Shown: positions 37,707-46,390, counted from the stretch's first letter. The stretch: 64,000 nt of DNA from Rivibacter subsaxonicus (GCF_004217215.1 NZ_SHKP01000006.1:620001-684000), one strand, 5' to 3'. Program-made: numbers and translations. Notes: generated by a model from the letters alone, not told the origin.

Positions 37707-37815
37707 CGCTCGTCGCTGCGCGGCAACGCATGAACGATGAATCGGCGCCTTCGACGCCGCTCGCTTGATTCATCGTTCATCCGACGGTGCGCAGCACCGA
37801 GGGTTCATCGTTCAT
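37696..37815. repeat. Four copies of a 12-base motif between ispF and envZ
   Basis: ATGAACGATGA(A) occurs at 37696-37706 and 37730-37741 in forward orientation, and its complement TTCATCGTTCAT at 37769-37780 and 37804-37815. Copies 2 and 3 are part of a perfect 14-base inverted repeat (37730-37743 / 37767-37780) with a 23-base loop that itself holds a GGCG/CGCC stem. Copy 1 contains the stop of ispF and copy 4 the stop of envZ. The structure could act as a bidirectional transcription barrier between convergent genes, though no T-run follows. Confidence 0.85.
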
Positions 37816-39377
37816 GCACGATGCGCCGCCGGCGCATCCGCGCTCTTGAGCCGGATGTGCGCCACCAGCCCGCCGTCGGGAGCGTTGGCCAGTTCGAGTT
37901 GGCCGCCCATGCGCTGCACCGCCTTGTCGACGATCGCCAGCCCGAGGCCGGCGCCGGTAGCGGCCGTGCGCGCCGCGTCGCCGCGGAAGAAGGGCGTCGT
38001 GAGCTGGGCCAGCTTCTCGGGCGCCACGCCCGGCCCGTGGTCGCGCACGCTCAGGATCACCCATGGCCCGGTGCGCACATGGCCGATCTGCACCCGGGCG
38101 ATGCCGGTGTCGGTGCCGCGGCCGTAGCGGCGCGCGTTCTCGAACAGGTTGGCGAAGACGCGGCCGAGTTCGGTCTCGTCGGCCATCACCCGCACGTCGA
38201 TCGCCACGCGGCTCTCGATGCGCAGATGCTCGGGGTCGCGGAAGGCGGCGATCTCGCGGTCGAGCAGCCAGCTCACCGGCACCGCCACCAACTGCGCGTC
38301 GCCGGGGCGCGCGTAGTCCATGAACTTGTCGATGATCGCGTCGAGCTGCTCGATGTCGGCGGCCATGTTGCGCTTGGCGTCGTCGTCCTCGACGCTCATC
38401 TCGGCTTCGAGACGCAAACGAGCCAAGGGTGTGCGCAGGTCATGGCTGATGCCAGCCAGCATCACCGCGCGGTCTTCCTCGACCTTGGCCAGCTCGCGCG
38501 CCATGCGGTTGAAGCCCATGTTGACCTCGCGGATCTCGCGCGTCGCGGTGCGTTCGTCCAGGCGCGAATCGAACTCGCCGTCGCGGATGCGGCTGGCGGC
38601 AAAACTCAGCTGCTGCAGCGGGCGGTTGATGAGCCCCGCGACGCCGGCCGAGCCGAGCAGGGTGGCGACCAGCGCGATGCCGATCCAGACGAAATAGGTG
38701 CTGTCGTTGACCTCGGCCTGGAGCCGGCGCGGGTCGGCCTGCAGCCAGACCTGGTCCTTGTCGATCGAGATGCCGACCCACAGCCCCCGCGCGCCGTTGA
38801 CGCTTTGCGCGACCACCGTGCCCGGGCCAAGGCGCGACTGCAGTTCGGCGCTGATGCGGCGCGAGAAGCGGTCGCTGGCGAAGGCCTCGAAGACGTCGCT
38901 CGGCTCGCGCGGCAGCAGCTTGACCGACTCCTGGTCGGCGATGCTCTTGACGAGCGCGGTGCGATTGACCTGGTCGGCAAAGCGCAGTGCCTCGCGCGAG
39001 ACGTTGACCAGGCTCGCGATCTGCTGTGCCGCCTGTACCGCGCGCGGCTCGAATTCGAGCTGGCGCAGCGTGATCAGCCAGGCAAAGATGCCTCCGCCAA
39101 GCAGCAGCGCGAGCAGGAAGAAGGTGCGCCAGAACAGGCTCAGCGCAAAGGGACTGCGCCGCTCGCGCTCGCGCTCGATGCCCATCGCGGCGCGGCGCGC
39201 GCTGCGTCGGGCCTGGCTCGGCGGCGGCGAGGTGGTCGTCGGTGAGATCGAACTCGGGCTTTGCGACGCCGGTTGCGTTGGCGCGTGGCTGGCCGGGTTC
39301 GGCGTGGTCGGCGGTCCTGCCGCAGAGTCGGCCGCGTACGGCCGATGCTGCGGGGCGCGCATTCTCATTTCAGCCAT
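37812..39377 (-). CDS. envZ: Sensor histidine kinase, EnvZ type
   Basis: The product (521 residues from the longest start) has two transmembrane helices (about 82-103 and 228-250) flanking a periplasmic sensor domain, then a HAMP linker ('RPLQQLSFAASRIRDGEFD') and a dimerisation domain with phospho-acceptor His312 ('GISHDLRTPLARLRLE'). The ATP-binding domain has N box 'NLFENARRYG', 'DHGPGV' and 'GAGLGLAIV'. It pairs with the OmpR-type regulator just upstream. The first 64 residues are a Pro/Ser/Thr/Ala-rich extension not typical of EnvZ; ATG 39185 would give a normal 457-residue protein, and the true start is uncertain. The signal is probably osmotic or envelope-related by analogy. Confidence 0.9.
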   Translation of the reverse strand: MAEMRMRAPQHRPYAADSAAGPPTTPNPASHAPTQPASQSPSSISPTTTSPPPSQARRSARRAAMGIERERERRSPFALSLFWRTFFLLALLLGGGIFAWLITLRQLEFEPRAVQAAQQIASLVNVSREALRFADQVNRTALVKSIADQESVKLLPREPSDVFEAFASDRFSRRISAELQSRLGPGTVVAQSVNGARGLWVGISIDKDQVWLQADPRRLQAEVNDSTYFVWIGIALVATLLGSAGVAGLINRPLQQLSFAASRIRDGEFDSRLDERTATREIREVNMGFNRMARELAKVEEDRAVMLAGISHDLRTPLARLRLEAEMSVEDDDAKRNMAADIEQLDAIIDKFMDYARPGDAQLVAVPVSWLLDREIAAFRDPEHLRIESRVAIDVRVMADETELGRVFANLFENARRYGRGTDTGIARVQIGHVRTGPWVILSVRDHGPGVAPEKLAQLTTPFFRGDAARTAATGAGLGLAIVDKAVQRMGGQLELANAPDGGLVAHIRLKSADAPAAHRA

Positions 39378-39398
39378 TGCGCGCCCCTACTGCAGGTT

Positions 39399-39481
39399 CA
39401 GGCCGGCGCCGGGCCGCCCCAAGCCGGACTGCGCCCCCGCGGGGGGCAGCCGCGGCGCGAAGCGACGAGCGTGGGGGCCAT
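39399..39481 (+). repeat. Dispersed GC-rich intergenic repeat, copy 1
   Basis: About 80 bases between ompR and envZ match, with few differences, the reverse complement of 47291-47369. Shared blocks include GCGCCGGGCCGCCCCAAGCC, a CCCC/GGGG hairpin near the middle, and GAGCGTGGGGG at the end. Both copies are intergenic. I recall similar elements as common intergenic repeats in Burkholderiales; their function is unknown. Confidence 0.85.
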
Positions 39482-39488
39482 CATTCAT

Positions 39489-40223
39489 TCAGCCGTTGCC
39501 GTCCGGCACAAACACATAGCCCACGCCCCAGACAGTCTGGATGTAGCGCGGCTGGGCCGGGTCGGGCTCGAGCATCTTGCGCAGGCGGCTGATCTGCACG
39601 TCGAGGCTGCGGTCGAAGGGCTCGAACTCGCGGCCACGCGCCAGCTGCGCCAGCTTGTCGCGGCTCAGCGGCTGGCGCGGGTGGCGCACCAGCGCCTTGA
39701 GCATCGAGAACTCGCCGGTGGTCAGCGCCATCTGCTCGCCGTCCTTGCTCAGGCGGCGCAGCGCGAGGTCGAACTCGAAGGGGCCGAAGCTGACCGTCTG
39801 CGGCTCGCGCGCCGGCGCGCCAGGGGCTTCCTGCGTCGGACGCCGGCGCAGCACCGCATGGATGCGGGCCAGCAGCTCGCGCGGGTTGAAGGGCTTGGGC
39901 AGGTAGTCGTCGGCGCCGACCTCGAGGCCGACGATGCGGTCGACGTCCTCCACCTTGGCGGTCAGCATGATGATCGGCGTGCTGTCATTGGCCGCGCGCA
40001 GGCGGCGACAGATCGACAGGCCGTCTTCGCCGGGCAGCATCAGGTCGAGCACGATCAGGTCGAGCGTCTCGCGGGTCAGCAGGCGGTTGAGCGCCTTGGC
40101 GTCCTCGGCCAGCAGGACCTCGAATCCTTCCTGCGTCAGGTAGCGTCGCAGCAGGTCGCGAATGCGGGCATCGTCGTCGACAACGACGATCCGGTCGGCG
40201 CGTGTCTTGGCTTCTGCGTTCAT
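39489..40223 (-). CDS. ompR: Response regulator, OmpR type
   Basis: The 244-residue regulator has a receiver domain (about 10-125) with acidic pocket 'VVVDDDARIRDLLR', phospho-acceptor Asp60 in 'IVLDLMLPGEDGLS', and Lys in 'YLPKPFNPRELLAR'. The winged-helix DNA-binding domain (about 140-240) contains 'LTTGEFSMLKALVRHPRQPLSRDKL' (parts), 'FDRSLDVQISRLRKML' and 'IQTVWGVGYVFVPDG'. The ATG at 40223 starts homology; the longer upstream frame is a shadow. It is transcribed ahead of envZ. TTGTAACA/TGTTACAA boxes in its upstream region may be its own binding sites. Confidence 0.95.
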   Translation of the reverse strand: MNAEAKTRADRIVVVDDDARIRDLLRRYLTQEGFEVLLAEDAKALNRLLTRETLDLIVLDLMLPGEDGLSICRRLRAANDSTPIIMLTAKVEDVDRIVGLEVGADDYLPKPFNPRELLARIHAVLRRRPTQEAPGAPAREPQTVSFGPFEFDLALRRLSKDGEQMALTTGEFSMLKALVRHPRQPLSRDKLAQLARGREFEPFDRSLDVQISRLRKMLEPDPAQPRYIQTVWGVGYVFVPDGNG

Positions 40224-40238
40224 GGGCGGCTCCGAAAC

Positions 40239-40367
40239 TTGTAACAGAGGCGATGGTACGCAGCGGCGGCCCTCGCCCCAGCCCATTTTGGGCCGAATCT
40301 GACCCGTTGTTACAACACTTGCCGAGAGCTGCCTCCAACTCGCGGGCGGGGATTTACGCAGCTTTAC
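40239..40367. promoter_or_regulatory. Candidate OmpR boxes in the ompR / DUF1800 divergent region
   Basis: TTGTAACA (40239-40246) and its reverse complement TGTTACAA (40308-40315) flank the ompR side. Further right TTTAC occurs twice exactly 10 bases apart (40353-40357 and 40363-40367). E. coli OmpR sites contain TTTAC and GTAACA half-sites arranged on a 10-base period. Binding here is inferred from resemblance and from the adjacent ompR gene. Confidence 0.45.
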
Positions 40368-40454
40368 GGTGGCGGCGCCAACTCGGGTCGTCCTGAGACT
40401 CAGCATCGGCGTTGTGGTTCGCAACGCCAAGGAAAAGAACACCGAGGAGACCCG

Positions 40455-42032
40455 ATGCCACGCTTGCTGCCACCGCTGATGCGGCCTGTGCTGGGGCTCG
40501 TGCTGCTGCTGCTGCTCGCAGCCGGCTGGGCGTGCGCGCTGCCGGTCGTGCTCGACGAGGCGGCCGCGCGCCACCTGCTGCTGCGCACCGGCTTCGCCCC
40601 GACGCCGGGGGAAGTGCGGCCCTTGCTTGGCCTGAGCCCGGCGCAGGCGGTCGACCGGCTGCTGGCCGAGGCCGGTGCCGAAAGCCGCCGCGGCGAGCCG
40701 CGCCTGGCGCCGCCGGCCTTCACCCGCGAGCCGATCGCCACGACGCTCGGCCGCCTGTCCGACGAGGAGCGCAAGCGCGCGCTGGTCGAGCAGCAACTGC
40801 AGATCTTCGAGCTGCGCGGTTGGTGGCTGCAGCAGATGACGCTGTCACCGGCGCCCTTGGCCGAGCGCATGACGCTGTTCTGGCACAACCACTTCGCCAC
40901 CTCGCAGCAGAAGGTGCGCCAGCCGCAGGGCATGTGGATTCAGCACCGGCTGTTGCGTCGCGAGGCGCTGGGCGACTTCGGCGCGCTGCTGCATGGCATC
41001 GCGCGCGACCCCGCGATGCTGGTCTACCTCGACGGCGCCAGCAACCGCGACCGCGCACCGAACGAGAACTTCGCGCGCGAGGTGATGGAGCTGTTCACGC
41101 TCGGCGAGGGGCACTACGGCGAGCGCGACATCAAGGAGGCGGCGCGCGCCTTCAGCGGCTGGACCGTCGACCGGGCCGACTGGCAGGCGGCTTTCCGCCC
41201 GCGCCGGCATGACCACGGCGTCAAGACCGTGCTTGGCCGCAGCGGCCGCTTCGACGGCGATGCGGTGCTCGACATCCTGCTCGCGCAGCCGGCGGCGCCG
41301 CCCTTCGTGGCGGCCAAGCTGTGGCGCGAGTTCGTCTCGCCCGAGCCGTCCGGCGCAGCCGAGCAGGCCGAGCTCGAGCGCGTCGCGCGTCGCCTGGGGC
41401 AGGGCTGGCAGATCGCGCCGGCCCTGCGCGAGCTGCTGCTGAGCGAGGCCTTCTGGGCCGAGGCCAACCGGGCGGCGCTGATCAAGTCGCCGGTCGAACT
41501 GGTGGTCGGCAGCTTCCGCCAGTTCGGCGTGCGCCAGCCCGACGGCATGGCGGCCGCGCTGATGAGCACGCGCATGGGACAGGCCCTGTTCATGCCGCCC
41601 AACGTCAAGGGCTGGCCCGGCTACACCGACTGGATCGACGCCAACCAACTGCTCGAGCGGCGCCGCTTTGCCGAGCGTCTGCTGCGCGGGCGCGACGACG
41701 GCGTGGCGCCGATGCTGGTCGGCGCCGAGCCGCCCGAACGCATGGGCATGCGCGAAATGGCACCCGACATGAACGAGCCGATGAAGCGCCGCGAGCGCTT
41801 CATCGCCCGCCTCGACCAGGTTGCCGGCCAGCGCATGACGGCCGGCTTCGATGCCGAGGCCTGGCTGGCGCGCCACGGCGCCTGGCCCGACCGCGAACCC
41901 ACGCCCGCGGCGCGCGCCGCGATCGAGGCCGAGCTGCTCGCCGCGCCGGCGGTCAACCCGGTGCCGGCCGGCACCACCGGCTTGGCCGTGCTGCGGGCGC
42001 TAGCGCTCGATCCGGCCTACCAGCTCAAGTGA
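40455..42032 (+). CDS. DUF1800-family secreted protein
   Basis: The 525-residue protein has a signal peptide (1-28) and the DUF1800 signatures 'AARHLLLRTGFAPTPGEV', 'ERMTLFWHNHFATSQQKV', 'NENFAREVMELFTLGEGHY', 'AARAFSGWTVDRADW' and 'MPPNVKGWPGYTDWIDANQLL'. GAGGAG lies before the ATG. The family is widespread, usually found beside DUF1501 genes as here, and is thought to be extracytoplasmic; its biochemical function is unknown. DUF1501 follows after 16 bases and a SIMPL-domain gene after that, so the three probably form one operon. Confidence 0.93.
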   Translation: MPRLLPPLMRPVLGLVLLLLLAAGWACALPVVLDEAAARHLLLRTGFAPTPGEVRPLLGLSPAQAVDRLLAEAGAESRRGEPRLAPPAFTREPIATTLGRLSDEERKRALVEQQLQIFELRGWWLQQMTLSPAPLAERMTLFWHNHFATSQQKVRQPQGMWIQHRLLRREALGDFGALLHGIARDPAMLVYLDGASNRDRAPNENFAREVMELFTLGEGHYGERDIKEAARAFSGWTVDRADWQAAFRPRRHDHGVKTVLGRSGRFDGDAVLDILLAQPAAPPFVAAKLWREFVSPEPSGAAEQAELERVARRLGQGWQIAPALRELLLSEAFWAEANRAALIKSPVELVVGSFRQFGVRQPDGMAAALMSTRMGQALFMPPNVKGWPGYTDWIDANQLLERRRFAERLLRGRDDGVAPMLVGAEPPERMGMREMAPDMNEPMKRRERFIARLDQVAGQRMTAGFDAEAWLARHGAWPDREPTPAARAAIEAELLAAPAVNPVPAGTTGLAVLRALALDPAYQLK

Positions 42033-42048
42033 TCGGGGACGCGCAACC

Positions 42049-43245
42049 ATGACGATGCAACGACGCGATCTGCTCGGAGCCGCGGCCGCCACCGCCCTCG
42101 GTGGCCTGTGGCTGCCCGGCATGGCGGCGGCGCAGGCACCGCGCGCCAGCGGCGCCGCCGACCGCGTGCTGGTGCTGGTCGAGCTGCGCGGCGGCAATGA
42201 CTCGCTCAACACGGTCGTGCCTTACGCCGACCCGCTCTACGCGCAGCTGCGGCCGGGCATCGGCCTGCGCCCCGACGAACTGCTCAAGCTCGACCGGGGC
42301 CCGCAGCCGCTGGGCCTGCATCCGGCGCTGGCGGCGCTGATGCCGCTCTGGCAGAAGCGCGAGATGGCGTTGCTGGCCGGCCTGGGCTATCCGCAGCCGA
42401 ACCTCTCGCACTTTCGCTCGATCGAGATCTGGGACACCGCCTCGCGCGCCGACGAGGTGCTCGACGAGGGCTGGATCGCACGTGCGATGGAGGCCGGGCT
42501 GCGCGACGCCGGCCGCTTCACGACCGAGGGCGTCGCGGTCGGCAGCGCCGGGCTGGGCGCGCTGGCCGGCGCCAAGGCGGTCTCGCTGACCCGGCCCGAG
42601 GTCTTCGTGAACCAGGCGCGCTCGCTCAAGCCGGTGGCGCCACGCGGCAACAACGCGGCGCTCGAGCACATCCTGCGCGTCGAGGGCGATGTCTCGCAGG
42701 CCGCCGAGGGGCTGCGCGGTGCGCCGGTGCCGCTCGCCACCGAGTTCCCGCCCACCGCCTTTGGCCAGGCCTGCAAGGCGGTCTGCCAGATCGTCGCCGG
42801 CCAGCGCGGCAAGGGCGGGGTGCCGGTGTTCCACCTCACTCATGGCAGTTTCGACACCCACCAGAACCAGCCCAGCCTCCATGCCAACCTGCTGCGCCAG
42901 CTGGCCGAAGGCCTGGCCGCGCTGCAGGGCGGGCTGGTCGAGGCCGGCGCCTGGGAGCGCACGCTGGTGCTCAGCTATGCCGAGTTCGGCCGGCGCGCGC
43001 GCCAGAACCAGAGCAACGGCACCGACCACGGCACCGCTGCCACCCACTTTGCGCTCGGCGGCGCCGTGAAGGGCGGGGTCCATGGCCGCCAGCCGGCCCT
43101 CGACCAGTTCGACGCGAGCGGCAATCTGCACCATGGCGCCGACTTCCGCAGCGTCTGCGCCACGGTGGCGCAGCGCTGGTGGGGCGTCGACCCCGAGCCG
43201 GTGGTGCGCGGTCGCTTCGACGCCATCGACTTCCTGCGTACCTGA
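42049..43245 (+). CDS. DUF1501-family protein with Tat signal
   Basis: The 398-residue protein starts with a twin-arginine signal ('MQRRDLLGAAAATALGGLWL'), so it is probably exported folded. Family motifs are 'VLVELRGGNDSLNTVVPYAD', 'LSHFRSIEIWDTAS', 'VFHLTHGSFDTHQNQ', 'LVLSYAEFGRRARQN' and 'NGTDHGTAATHFALGG'. DUF1501 proteins are related to the alkaline phosphatase/sulfatase fold, and the conserved Asp/His residues suggest a metal-dependent hydrolase, but the substrate is unknown. It pairs with DUF1800 immediately upstream. Confidence 0.93.
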   Translation: MTMQRRDLLGAAAATALGGLWLPGMAAAQAPRASGAADRVLVLVELRGGNDSLNTVVPYADPLYAQLRPGIGLRPDELLKLDRGPQPLGLHPALAALMPLWQKREMALLAGLGYPQPNLSHFRSIEIWDTASRADEVLDEGWIARAMEAGLRDAGRFTTEGVAVGSAGLGALAGAKAVSLTRPEVFVNQARSLKPVAPRGNNAALEHILRVEGDVSQAAEGLRGAPVPLATEFPPTAFGQACKAVCQIVAGQRGKGGVPVFHLTHGSFDTHQNQPSLHANLLRQLAEGLAALQGGLVEAGAWERTLVLSYAEFGRRARQNQSNGTDHGTAATHFALGGAVKGGVHGRQPALDQFDASGNLHHGADFRSVCATVAQRWWGVDPEPVVRGRFDAIDFLRT

Positions 43246-43292
43246 TCCGCGTCCTTCCCGTCTGTCTCACTGTGCATCAAGGAGTTTTTCGC

Positions 43293-44024
43293 ATGCAGCT
43301 TCATCGCCACGCCCTGATCGCCACCCTGCTTGCCGCTGCCGTCTGGCTGCCGGCGGCGCGGGCGGCCGAGCCCTCGTTGCCTACATCCACAGCAGCCAAC
43401 CTGCTCAACCTCGGCGCCAGCGCGAACCTCGAGGTTACCAAGGATCTGCTGTCGATCACGCTGCAGGCGGTGCGCGAGGGCCCCGATGCGGCCGCGGTGC
43501 AGGCCGGCCTGAAGCAGACGCTCGACGCCGCGCTGGCCGAGGCCCGCAAGGCCGCCGCGCCGGGTGCGATGGAGGTGCGCACCGGCAACTTCTCGATCAA
43601 CCCGCGCTTCGGCAAGGACGGCAAGACCAACGGCTGGCAAGGCTCGGCCGAACTGGTGCTCGAGGGCAAGGACATGCAGCGCGTGGCGCAGACCGCCGGC
43701 AGGCTGAACGCGACGATGAACATCGTGGGCGTCAGCCAGAGCCTGTCGCGCGAGCTCGCCGAGAAGCACGAGGCCGAGGTCACGGCGCAGGCGATCCAGA
43801 AGTTCCGTGCCCGCGCGACCGAGCTGGCGCGCCAGTTCGGCTTCAGCGGCTACACGCTGCGCGAGGTTTCGGTGCAGAGCGGCGAGGGCAGCCCGGCGCC
43901 GCGACCGATGTACCGCATGCGCGCCGACGCGATGATGTCCAGCGCCGAGGCGGCAGTGCCGATCGAGGCCGGCAAGGGCCTGGTGACGGCCAGTGTCAAC
44001 GGCAGCGTGCAGTTGCAGAAGTAG
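43293..44024 (+). CDS. SIMPL-domain (DUF541) periplasmic protein
   Basis: The 243-residue protein has a signal peptide (1-25, ending 'ARAAEP') and one SIMPL/DUF541 domain: 'LLNLGASANLEVTKDLLSIT', 'GNFSINPRFGKDGKTNGWQG', 'ELVLEGKDMQRVAQTAGRL', 'RARATELARQFGFSGYTLRE' and a C-terminal strand 'LVTASVNGSVQLQK'. SIMPL proteins (for example YggE and BP26) form periplasmic ring-like assemblies and are linked to stress resistance. AAGGAG lies ahead of the ATG. It follows DUF1501 by 47 bases and is probably in the same transcript. Confidence 0.93.
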   Translation: MQLHRHALIATLLAAAVWLPAARAAEPSLPTSTAANLLNLGASANLEVTKDLLSITLQAVREGPDAAAVQAGLKQTLDAALAEARKAAAPGAMEVRTGNFSINPRFGKDGKTNGWQGSAELVLEGKDMQRVAQTAGRLNATMNIVGVSQSLSRELAEKHEAEVTAQAIQKFRARATELARQFGFSGYTLREVSVQSGEGSPAPRPMYRMRADAMMSSAEAAVPIEAGKGLVTASVNGSVQLQK

Positions 44025-44126
44025 CCTGCGGGCTTCGACCCTCTGGCCCGACGCGGTCATTGCCGCTGCTTAGACTTCGGCCTCCGCATTGCCCGAAGGC
44101 GGGCTGCGAGCCGGCCCGATGCCAGC

Positions 44127-44945
44127 ATGACCGAGACCGAGGGACCACCACCCGCCAGTGCCTACGCCGAGGGCGATGAGGGCCGCTACCGGGCCACCGA
44201 GCTGACGCGTGGCCCCTGGCATCCCGATCACCAGCATGCCGGCCCGCCGATTGCGCTGGTCTGTCGCGCAATCGAGCGAGCGGCGCTGGAGCACGGGCTC
44301 ACGCATGTCTCGCGGCTCACCGCCAACCTGTTGCGGCCGGTGCCGATCGGCGAACTGGCGGTCGAGGTGGCCGTCGACTACGCGGGGCGCAACGCGGGCC
44401 ACTACTCGGCCCGCCTGGTGGCCGGCGCCAAGGAGGTGGCGCGCTTCACCGCGCTGGTCCAGCGCGAGAGCACCGTGCCGCTGCCCGATGCATTGCCGGG
44501 CCACCCGTTGCCGGCCGCGCCGCAAGGGCCGGATGCGTCGCCGGCGGCCAGCATCCCCTTCTCCGGCCGGCGTCTTGTCGGCTACGGCGACCTGGTCGAG
44601 ACCCGTGTCGCGCGCGGGCGCTTCTTCGACGGCCCCTGCGCGACCTGGTTCCGGTTGCGCCATGCCTTGCTCGAGGGCGAGGCGCCGAGCGTCTACCAGC
44701 GCGTGGTGGTGGCGGCCGACTCCGGCAACGGCATCAGCGCGATCCTCGACTTCAAGAAGTACCTGTTCGTGAACTCGGACCTGACGATCAACCTGCTGCG
44801 CCGACCCCGCGGCGAGTGGATCTGCCTGGACGCGCGGACCTATCTCGGCCCCGACGGCTGCGGGCTTGCCGAATCGGCGCTCTACGACACCGACGGGTTG
44901 ATCGGCCGAGCCACGCAGAGCCTGTCGATTCGTCTGCGCGAATGA
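44127..44945 (+). CDS. Thioesterase-family (double hot-dog) protein
   Basis: The 272-residue protein has the two-repeat hot-dog layout of TesB-like acyl-CoA thioesterases. Repeat 1 contains 'GPWHPDHQHAGPPIALVCRAIE' (parts: HPDHQHAGPP, ALVCRAIE), 'RLTANLLRPVPIGELAVEV' and 'GHYSARLVAGAKEVARFTAL'. Repeat 2 contains 'GNGISAILDFKKYLFVNSDL' and 'RPRGEWICLDARTYLGPDGCG'. Family members hydrolyse acyl-CoA in the cytoplasm; substrate chain length is not predictable here. It starts about 100 bases after the SIMPL gene and is convergent with a secreted unknown. Confidence 0.88.
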   Translation: MTETEGPPPASAYAEGDEGRYRATELTRGPWHPDHQHAGPPIALVCRAIERAALEHGLTHVSRLTANLLRPVPIGELAVEVAVDYAGRNAGHYSARLVAGAKEVARFTALVQRESTVPLPDALPGHPLPAAPQGPDASPAASIPFSGRRLVGYGDLVETRVARGRFFDGPCATWFRLRHALLEGEAPSVYQRVVVAADSGNGISAILDFKKYLFVNSDLTINLLRRPRGEWICLDARTYLGPDGCGLAESALYDTDGLIGRATQSLSIRLRE

Positions 44946-44957
44946 GGCGCCGGCGCC

Positions 44958-45467
44958 CTAAGGGCAGTTCAGCGACGTTCCCAGGGCGCTGCACAGGCCG
45001 CTGGGCCCGACCAGGCTGGGGCCAACCCGCGGCAGGCGCGAGCCGTCACTGGCCCAGCAGCCGAGAGGGTCGCAGCTCACGATGGTCGGTGCCGGACCGA
45101 GCCGCGTCGACGGCTTCAACGGGCCGACCGGTGCGGCCGGCGATCGCACCGGCGGGGCGACGACAGGAGGCACGACGCTGATCGGTGGCTGGGCGAAGCG
45201 CGGCGATGGCGGCTGCGGGCCCGGCTGGCCGCCCAGGCAGACCGCAGCGGCCTGTCGGCGCAAGACAGTGATGCGACCGCGGACGGCGCGTCGCGCAGAT
45301 TCGTCGGAACTCGTGCCGGCAGGTGGCGGCAGCAGCGCCAGGTCCTCCTCGGCTCGCAGCGCGTCGAGCGCCTTGGCGCATCCGGCCGATCCGAGCGGAT
45401 CCGGCTGCTGCGCCAATCCGCCGCTACCGGCCAGCGCGGCAAGCAAGGCGAGAAGGCAGCGATGCAT
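44958..45467 (-). CDS. Hypothetical secreted Pro-rich protein
   Basis: The 169-residue protein has a signal peptide (about 1-20, 'CLLALLAALAGSGGLAQQ'). A helical segment with two Cys (30 and 77, 'GCAKALDALRAEEDLAL') is followed by a Pro/Val-rich linker and a C-terminal Cys-containing motif 'VSCDPLGCWASDGSRLPRVG' ending 'LCSALGTSLNCP'. Such a tail with four cysteines could form disulfides in the periplasm. I recall no named family. It lies downstream of bdhA on the same strand, separated by a hairpin. Confidence 0.75.
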   Translation of the reverse strand: MHRCLLALLAALAGSGGLAQQPDPLGSAGCAKALDALRAEEDLALLPPPAGTSSDESARRAVRGRITVLRRQAAAVCLGGQPGPQPPSPRFAQPPISVVPPVVAPPVRSPAAPVGPLKPSTRLGPAPTIVSCDPLGCWASDGSRLPRVGPSLVGPSGLCSALGTSLNCP

Positions 45468-45481
45468 GCAGCTTGGAGCGG

Positions 45482-45510
45482 GGTCGCGGCGCGGAGTTCG
45501 CGCTGCGACC
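45482..45510 (-). terminator. Hairpin after bdhA, possible terminator
   Basis: GGTCGCGGCGCG (45482-45493) pairs with CGCGCTGCGACC (45499-45510) with one G-T wobble and a 5-base loop. It lies 12 bases after the bdhA stop and before the next gene on that strand. There is no T-run, so termination is uncertain; it could also protect the bdhA 3' end. Confidence 0.45.
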
Positions 45511-45522
45511 GGTTCCGGCCTC

Positions 45523-46311
45523 TTATTGAGCCGTCCAGCCGCCGTCCATCGCCCAGGCCTGGCCCTTGATGTTGGCCGCGGCGGCGGAGCAGAGGAACAC
45601 CGCCAGTTCGCCCAGTTGCGCCGGCGTCGTGAACTGCAGCGAGGGCTGCTTCTCGCCCAGCAACTCCTTCTCGGCCTGCGCCACCGGGATGCCTTCGCGC
45701 GTCGCGCGGTCGTCGATCTGCTTCTGCACCAGCGGCGTCAGCACCCAGCCCGGGCAGATCGCGTTGACGGTGATGCCGCTGGTCGCGGTCTCCAGCGCCA
45801 CCGCCTTGGTGAAGCCGACGATGCCGTGCTTGGAGGCGACGTAGGCGCTCTTGCCGGCCGAGGCCACCAGGCCGTGGGCCGAGGCGATGTTGAGGATGCG
45901 GCCCCAGTTCTTCTGGCGCATCGCCGGGATCGCCAGCCGCGTGGTGTGGAAGGCCGAGCTGAGGTTGATCGCGATGATCGCGTCCCACTTGGCGGCCGGG
46001 AAGTCCTCGACGTTGGCCACATGCTGGATGCCGGCGTTGTTGACGAGGATGTCGACACCACCGAACTCGGCCGCGGCGTAGGCCATCATCGCCTCGATCT
46101 GCTCGGGCTTGCTCATGTCGGCGCCGTGGTAGCCGACCTTGATGCCGAGCTCGGCACCGGCTGCGCTCACCTCGGCCTGCGGCGCGCTCGCATCGCCAAA
46201 GCCGTTGAGCACCAGGTTCGCACCTTGCTTGGCCAGTTCGAGCGCGATGCCGAGGCCGATGCCGCTGGTCGAGCCGGTGACGAGTGCGGTCTTGCCCTTC
46301 AAGGAACTCAT
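45523..46311 (-). CDS. bdhA: 3-Hydroxybutyrate dehydrogenase
   Basis: The 262-residue short-chain dehydrogenase interconverts 3-hydroxybutyrate and acetoacetate with NAD, a step in PHB use. The NAD motif is 'VTGSTSGIGLGIALELA', 'NNAG' follows, and the catalytic Ser144, Tyr157 and Lys161 are in 'NIASAHGLVASAGKSAYVASK' (parts). The C-terminal 'QPSLQFTTPAQLGELAVFLCS' and 'GQAWAMDGGWTAQ' match 3-hydroxybutyrate dehydrogenases closely. AGGAGAAACG precedes the ATG. phaR, the PHB regulator, is 4 kb away, in keeping with a PHB-storing organism. It is divergent from an alpha/beta hydrolase. Confidence 0.95.
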   Translation of the reverse strand: MSSLKGKTALVTGSTSGIGLGIALELAKQGANLVLNGFGDASAPQAEVSAAGAELGIKVGYHGADMSKPEQIEAMMAYAAAEFGGVDILVNNAGIQHVANVEDFPAAKWDAIIAINLSSAFHTTRLAIPAMRQKNWGRILNIASAHGLVASAGKSAYVASKHGIVGFTKAVALETATSGITVNAICPGWVLTPLVQKQIDDRATREGIPVAQAEKELLGEKQPSLQFTTPAQLGELAVFLCSAAAANIKGQAWAMDGGWTAQ

Positions 46312-46390
46312 TCGTTTCTCCTGTTTGGATATGCCGGATGCGGCCGTTGCGGTTGGTTAGGATGATTATCGGGACATGAAGGACGCTTTG

